Source of the DNA: Mycobacterium triplex | Lineage (GTDB): Bacteria > Actinomycetota > Actinomycetes > Mycobacteriales > Mycobacteriaceae | NCBI RefSeq assembly: GCF_000689255.1 | Contig: NZ_HG964447.1 | Span: 62,001 to 126,000 of the forward strand | Reading direction: 5' to 3' | Length of the DNA: 64,000 bases | Shown: one piece after another, positions 59,816 through 64,000 of the stretch | Numbering within the stretch: the stretch's first letter is position 1 | Layout: each line of letters starts with the position of its first letter | The notes under the pieces: generated by a model | Seen by the model: only the letters and a program-made list of their open reading frames with translations | What the model was told of the DNA's origin: nothing | Databases searched by the model: none | Position numbers and translations under genes: made by a program

Positions 59816-62800
59816 CGGACGCAAACACAGCGTCGCTAATCGTTGAGCGTCACGTCGTGATTGTCACCGGCTCGGGTGCGTTCACGGTCGGCGGTGATGT
59901 CCTTACCGGGCCGGTGGACTCCGTCGACAAGCTTGAGAAGCTAATCGAGTGGGCGCACGGCAATCGTGGCCTACTGCAGCCGATACCTGCCGGGGATGCC
60001 GATGCGGACCCTGCCCGGATATGGGTGGTAGGTGCGGGGTGTCGCCATTTGATTACTCCCGACCCCGGCGCGGGGGATTCCGGACTGGTCGAGCAGCTGG
60101 GGCGGTCGTTGGCGCCGCTGGTGGGGCGCGGTTGGGAGCTGCGGCACGGAAAGGGACGTGCGGTCGTTCTGGCTCGGGGAGTTGGCGCGCAACGTGTTTC
60201 GGTCGAGATCGTGGCCGAGCTGCATCCCTGGTTAGTCGGTGAGCGCGACGATCTTGTCGAGGACGCGGCTGAATTGGGGCGCCGCCTGCACCGGTGGTCG
60301 GCCGTGCTGGGAGCGCTGCCCGCAGGCAGCGGAGCGGCCTCGGCAGCGGTGATCAATGACCGCATCATGCGGGCCCGCGCCGGGCGGCGGGGGGCCGTCG
60401 TGTCCGAGCCCGGGGTGCTGCCGGCGAACGTTATGGCCGAGATCCGCGTTCAGCCACCTTGGTGTGCGCCTGCTTCGGAGGTCGAAGAGGAATTCGAGCA
60501 CAGCGACCAGCTGGTGTGGCTGACCCAGGAATGCCCTGAGCTGGCGGCCGCGGGAACACTGACGTTCGGATACGGCCAACCGCAGGTGCTGGACGCCATA
60601 ACAGCAGCTGCAGCCAGCACCGGCCAGAAGCGGCCATTCGGACTGTGGAGGGTCACGCTCCCGCCAGCTGGTGACATGCGGTTGCCTCAGATGCTGCCGC
60701 CGCCTCACCCACAGATGCGCCTTGATACGCCAACCCTGGCCTGGGTGACCACCGAGGATCTTGACGGGCTGGCCAAAGACGTCCGCGACGGCGGCGCCGG
60801 CCTGCCCGCCGCTCGGCTCGGCATCGAGCAGGCGATCGTGTGGCCCCAGCAGACCCGCCTCTTGGAAGCCTGGTCGACGCGGCTGCGCGAAGCCCGGGAA
60901 GAGTTCGCCAACGATGCGCCACTACGTGCGCTCGTCGATTCGGCTGCCGCGGAATATCTGCAGGCGCTGGCCGACCCCGAACCGTGGGCTGATCCAGCGT
61001 GGCGACAGCACTTCCAGCCAGCCTGGGCCGCGGCGATCGCCGCGCGAGTGCGATTCCGTGGCCGGCGGGCAGCGATGCGGATCTCGCGCGAATACCGGCT
61101 GTGGCCGGTGTATGCGCGCGATGCCGCGATGATCTATGCGACTGGCCTCGACGAAGCGACGGGTGAGCCAGTGGATCTGTCCGACACCCATTCCCGCCTG
61201 GGACGCATGACGGTGACCCACCAAGCGGCGGTGACTGACGAGCTCATCCTCGAGGTCCTGACCGCTGAGAACACCGCCGAGGTCGCCGCTGCGCTGAGCG
61301 CTGCACTCGAGGGACCCGGCCAACGAACGCCCATCGCCGTCGCGCCCAAGATGGAAGCCAGCAATCCAAGAGGTGTGGAGAGCCCGGCATCGGAAACCGC
61401 TGCTGTGGATGCTGACCAGGGGCCCCTCAACGGGGCGTCGGTAACGGCTAAAGGATCGGCAGCCAAGGACGATGTGACACCGTCGCCGACGACGGCCGGG
61501 ACCCAATCTGGCCGCGCCTCGAACAGGGCCGTATCTGGCGGCGCACCGGCCGCGGTGTTACACACCGACGGGCTCTGGCTGGCCGATGGCACCCGAGTCG
61601 AACTGGGCCCACCGATCGTGCACGTGGGTCAGGTCGCCGAGCTTGCCTATACGCACCATCTCGGGTACCGCCTCACCGCGAAATACAATGAGCCAGGACA
61701 AATTTGGATCACCGAAGCGGCGTGCCAGGAATTCGGTATCGACGTCGCTGCCATCAGTCGCCGCGATCGCGCCAAGTCGCTGCGCCAACTCACCGAAAAC
61801 ATCGACTTCGTCACCGGCGCGGTCAACGAAGGATGGAGCCTAGGCGGGGCGGGGGAGGACCCTAACGCTCACCGGCTGGGCACCTGGACCCGCGTCTATC
61901 GAGACGACAAGCGCGGTGTGATGATCGCGCTCATCCCCGGCATGGGCACCGGCGCGGATGAGATGCCGATCTTGTCCGATGAACCGGCGCCAGCTCAGAT
62001 CGCCAAGCGGCTGCAGCTACTGGCTGACGCGTTGCGGTTCCCGTGGAAAATCAACGCCGGTGTCACCGCGGTGGACTTGATGTTGCAGACCAGAACCAAG
62101 ACGTGGTCCCCACAGGAGTGGCGCGACGTCGTCTTCGCGCCGTCGACAACCGCGCCGCCGTTCGGTATCGGAGATGTGGAATCGGACTTCGATTGGTCAC
62201 GCCGACCCACCAGCGACGAACGCCAACGCCGCTACATCCACGCCTATGACCGTGGCGGCTCCTACGTGGCCGGCATCGCCGGTCTGGAGTTGCCCATCGG
62301 CGACCCAATCCACCACCCCGATGGGGCACCATTTAACGCCAAGACACCGGGCTACTGGCTAGTCGACATCCCCGAAACCCCCGACTGGCGGCTGCCCTAT
62401 GTCCTCAACCCGAGAGGACTGCAGTTCACCGGCCCCAAGTGGGTATGCACCCCGACGTTGGAGCGCGCTATCGAGCTCGGCTACCAACCACAAATCCTGC
62501 AAGCATGGCTGTGGTCGCGCCACGGCCGAGTGCTACTGGGCTGGTACGAACGGTTCCGCGACGCCAGTGCGATGCTGGACCTCGACGATCCCGACGCTCA
62601 AGCCGCGCGTGATCAAGCCAAAATCATCCGCACCCACGGGATCGGCATCATCGGCTCCGATGAGCACCTCAAAGGCAAACCCGCCTACAGCCCCGAACGG
62701 CGGCTGCACGTACTCGCCAAAGCCAAGGCCAACATCGTCTACCGGCTACACCAAATCGGTGAGAAGACGGGGCAATGGCCCTTGGCGGTGGCCACCGACA

Positions 62801-63018
62801 CGGTCCTCTACGCCTCCGATGACCCGGATCCGGTGACAGCCTGGCCTGGCGGGCCAGAGTCGTTTGGCCGCGGCTTCGGGCAGTACAAGCCGGAAGGCTC
62901 TGGGCTGCTCGACGAGCACCTCGAGCACCTCAACGGACGTGACTACCGCGGCAAACGAGACTTGATCCCCGCCCGTGAGTGGCGCGCCAATCTGTGCACT
63001 GACGCTGAGGGCTGCTGA
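59812..63018 (+). CDS. Tap-like (telomere-associated protein) large protein with polymerase-like motifs
   Basis: A 1068-residue protein. The N-terminal 500 residues are unassigned. The C-terminal 450 residues (from about LGYRLTAKYNEPGQIWIT) recall Streptomyces Tap: DRGGSYVAGIAGLELPIGDPIH, FNAKTPGYWLVDI, WVCTPTLERAIELGYQPQ, EAWLW-like QAWLWSRHGRVLLGWYERFRDA, HVLAKAKANIVYRLHQI, VATDTVLYASDD. The last three blocks, with YDRGGSY, sit in the order of DNA polymerase B motifs A, B and C. Tap binds telomeric DNA and recruits Tpg in linear Streptomyces replicons. The call is from memory of the family and needs a profile search; a replication-initiation protein of another type is the alternative. Confidence 0.6.
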   Translation: MTDANTASLIVERHVVIVTGSGAFTVGGDVLTGPVDSVDKLEKLIEWAHGNRGLLQPIPAGDADADPARIWVVGAGCRHLITPDPGAGDSGLVEQLGRSLAPLVGRGWELRHGKGRAVVLARGVGAQRVSVEIVAELHPWLVGERDDLVEDAAELGRRLHRWSAVLGALPAGSGAASAAVINDRIMRARAGRRGAVVSEPGVLPANVMAEIRVQPPWCAPASEVEEEFEHSDQLVWLTQECPELAAAGTLTFGYGQPQVLDAITAAAASTGQKRPFGLWRVTLPPAGDMRLPQMLPPPHPQMRLDTPTLAWVTTEDLDGLAKDVRDGGAGLPAARLGIEQAIVWPQQTRLLEAWSTRLREAREEFANDAPLRALVDSAAAEYLQALADPEPWADPAWRQHFQPAWAAAIAARVRFRGRRAAMRISREYRLWPVYARDAAMIYATGLDEATGEPVDLSDTHSRLGRMTVTHQAAVTDELILEVLTAENTAEVAAALSAALEGPGQRTPIAVAPKMEASNPRGVESPASETAAVDADQGPLNGASVTAKGSAAKDDVTPSPTTAGTQSGRASNRAVSGGAPAAVLHTDGLWLADGTRVELGPPIVHVGQVAELAYTHHLGYRLTAKYNEPGQIWITEAACQEFGIDVAAISRRDRAKSLRQLTENIDFVTGAVNEGWSLGGAGEDPNAHRLGTWTRVYRDDKRGVMIALIPGMGTGADEMPILSDEPAPAQIAKRLQLLADALRFPWKINAGVTAVDLMLQTRTKTWSPQEWRDVVFAPSTTAPPFGIGDVESDFDWSRRPTSDERQRRYIHAYDRGGSYVAGIAGLELPIGDPIHHPDGAPFNAKTPGYWLVDIPETPDWRLPYVLNPRGLQFTGPKWVCTPTLERAIELGYQPQILQAWLWSRHGRVLLGWYERFRDASAMLDLDDPDAQAARDQAKIIRTHGIGIIGSDEHLKGKPAYSPERRLHVLAKAKANIVYRLHQIGEKTGQWPLAVATDTVLYASDDPDPVTAWPGGPESFGRGFGQYKPEGSGLLDEHLEHLNGRDYRGKRDLIPAREWRANLCTDAEGC

Positions 63019-63734
63019 TGGCGCGCCGAGGCAGACGCAGCCGAATCAGTGCCAGCGACCTGGCGGGGTACGGCTCGGTCGCTAACGGAACGGTCGACGT
63101 CGACCGCGCCGCACGGGGCTTGGGTGCATCCAAACGCGATGTCCGCCAAGCGATCCGGCAAGCACAAGCAGCGCAAAGCAACACGTTCTTGCGGCGGATC
63201 TCAGGCCGGCGTGAGGCCGACTCCGCAGAGGGCAGCAGCATGCGAGGCATGTTGCAGGCAGTGTTCGGCCGGGGCCCGCGTGGTGGGACAGTCAACGCCA
63301 GAGCCGCCGCGCAATCACTCGGAGTTTCCCAGGGCACCGTACGGCGCTGGGCCGCTGGCACCCAACAACCGTCGAAGGGCCGACTGGCGTCGATCCGGGC
63401 AGCGGCGCGGCGCGTCACGACGACCAAACGGGGTCGACGGGGGGCCACGGCGGACTTCCGCAGCAGCTCACAAGGCAGGCAGGCGCTTCGCACTGGCAGC
63501 AAAATCTGGGTCAGCGGTGAGCAAGGCGTGGGCGGCTACGACCAGGGGTATGCGCGCGATCGCCGCGTGGCCAACGACATCAGTCCCGAGGAGATCGAGG
63601 CCCTGTTGCGGGCTTATGAGGACGGCGGCGATGAGGGCCTTCGAAAGTGGATGAAAGAGTTCTTCGACGACAAGTACGTCGCTGGCTGGGACTTCGTCAC
63701 TATAGACGATTTCGGTATCGGTACCCCCGAATGA
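63018..63734 (+). CDS. Tpg-like DNA-binding protein (possible terminal protein)
   Basis: A 238-residue basic protein. Two HTH-like segments are visible: VDVDRAARGLGASKRDVRQAIRQA (about residues 28-51) and VNARAAAQSLGVSQGTVRRWAAGTQQPSKGRLASIRAAARR (about 93-133). The C-terminus is acidic: ISPEEIEALLRAYEDGGDEGLRKWMKEFFDDKYVAGWDFVTIDDF. The HTH-plus-acidic-tail order resembles Streptomyces Tpg terminal proteins (about 185 residues). The start overlaps the Tap-like stop (TGATG), the same order (tap then tpg) as in Streptomyces telomere operons. It is longer than usual Tpg, so the assignment is tentative. Confidence 0.5.
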   Translation: MARRGRRSRISASDLAGYGSVANGTVDVDRAARGLGASKRDVRQAIRQAQAAQSNTFLRRISGRREADSAEGSSMRGMLQAVFGRGPRGGTVNARAAAQSLGVSQGTVRRWAAGTQQPSKGRLASIRAAARRVTTTKRGRRGATADFRSSSQGRQALRTGSKIWVSGEQGVGGYDQGYARDRRVANDISPEEIEALLRAYEDGGDEGLRKWMKEFFDDKYVAGWDFVTIDDFGIGTPE

Positions 63735-64000
63735 GCCTGCAAGCCAAAGCAATACGACCCAACGCTGGCCCCCGGTGGAGCCGCAAAAGACTCATCGACA
63801 TGCTGCTCGACTGTTACGGCGCCACCAACCGGAACACCGTCGACGCGGCGGCGGTCGCCGCGTATGCCGGTGTCACACCCTCCACCGTTCGCCGCTGGAT
63901 CTCCAAGCGACACCCGCCATCTCGGCGCATGGCCATCCCGAAACATCGGATCGCCCAACTGCAACGCGGTCCCGCCGATGTCGAGCGGCGCAACGACCAG
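63731..64000 (+). CDS. HTH protein related to the previous gene, 3' end outside the window
   Basis: At least 90 residues, starting ATG 63731, which overlaps the preceding stop (ATGA) and continues past base 64000. It contains RKRLIDMLLDCYGATNRNTVDAAAVAAYAGVTPSTVRRWIS, an HTH like the one in the Tpg-like protein (VTPSTVRRW versus VSQGTVRRW). It could be a duplicated or divergent second terminal-protein-type gene. Confidence 0.5.
   Translation, partial: MSLQAKAIRPNAGPRWSRKRLIDMLLDCYGATNRNTVDAAAVAAYAGVTPSTVRRWISKRHPPSRRMAIPKHRIAQLQRGPADVERRNDQ

Noticed and set aside
1..64000. CRISPR arrays, tRNA and rRNA genes
   Set aside because: No regularly spaced short repeats, cloverleaf-like sequences or rRNA signatures were seen; the only tandem repeat (27122-27480) is coding.

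Overview
The window is about 64 kb of high-GC actinobacterial DNA. It carries PE, PPE, Esx, EccA-E, MycP and EspG proteins and an MmpL transporter, so the host is almost certainly a Mycobacterium. There are no rRNA, tRNA or core metabolic genes. Type IV secretion (T4SS), ESX/type VII secretion and partition genes occur together, which points to a large conjugative plasmid of the general kind known from pRAW-like mycobacterial plasmids.

Layout from left to right. (1) 1-10.3 kb is a T4SS operon: TcpC-like (cut by the window edge), two small membrane proteins, a VirB4-type ATPase, a VirB6-like membrane protein, a two-domain peptidoglycan hydrolase, a VirB8/TcpC-like protein and an FtsK/VirD4-type coupling ATPase. 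(2) 10.3-16.1 kb holds small, mostly unassigned genes bridging to the ESX genes, including a BTAD-like protein, an Esx/Esp-like substrate candidate and an EspL/YbaB-like protein. (3) 16.1-26.3 kb is the first ESX half on the plus strand: eccA, eccB, eccC, PE, PPE, esxB, esxA, closed by a strong hairpin. (4) 26.4-42.9 kb is an accessory block: a coiled-coil/membrane gene pair, three TetR regulators, an mmpL-thioesterase-hydrolase operon, and a four-gene Tn554-like recombinase cluster whose first gene has an in-frame stop. (5) 43.0-50.1 kb is the second ESX half on the minus strand: an RHH gene, espG, espI, eccD, mycP and eccE, then a short ORF that looks cut by the recombinase element. (6) 50.1-55.9 kb is maintenance: parB and parA with inverted repeats on both sides of parB, an RHH protein, repeat-bearing non-coding DNA and a second ParA with a partner. 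(7) 55.9-59.4 kb has small unassigned genes and a frameshifted IS110-type transposase. (8) 59.4 kb to the end is a tightly overlapping operon with a 1068-residue protein resembling Streptomyces Tap (telomere-associated protein), followed by two HTH proteins, the first Tpg-like.

How the genes work together. The T4SS would move plasmid DNA, with the VirD4/FtsK protein coupling DNA to the channel. The ESX system would export PE/PPE/Esx proteins across the mycobacterial envelope and is probably needed for mating, as reported for pRAW. Par genes keep the plasmid. The Tap/Tpg-like operon raises the possibility of a linear or protein-primed replicon. The mmpL block looks like regulated cargo: two of its control regions share the palindromic core GTATCGCTRCGATAC. 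Assignments come from reading sequence and remembered family features; no database search was run.
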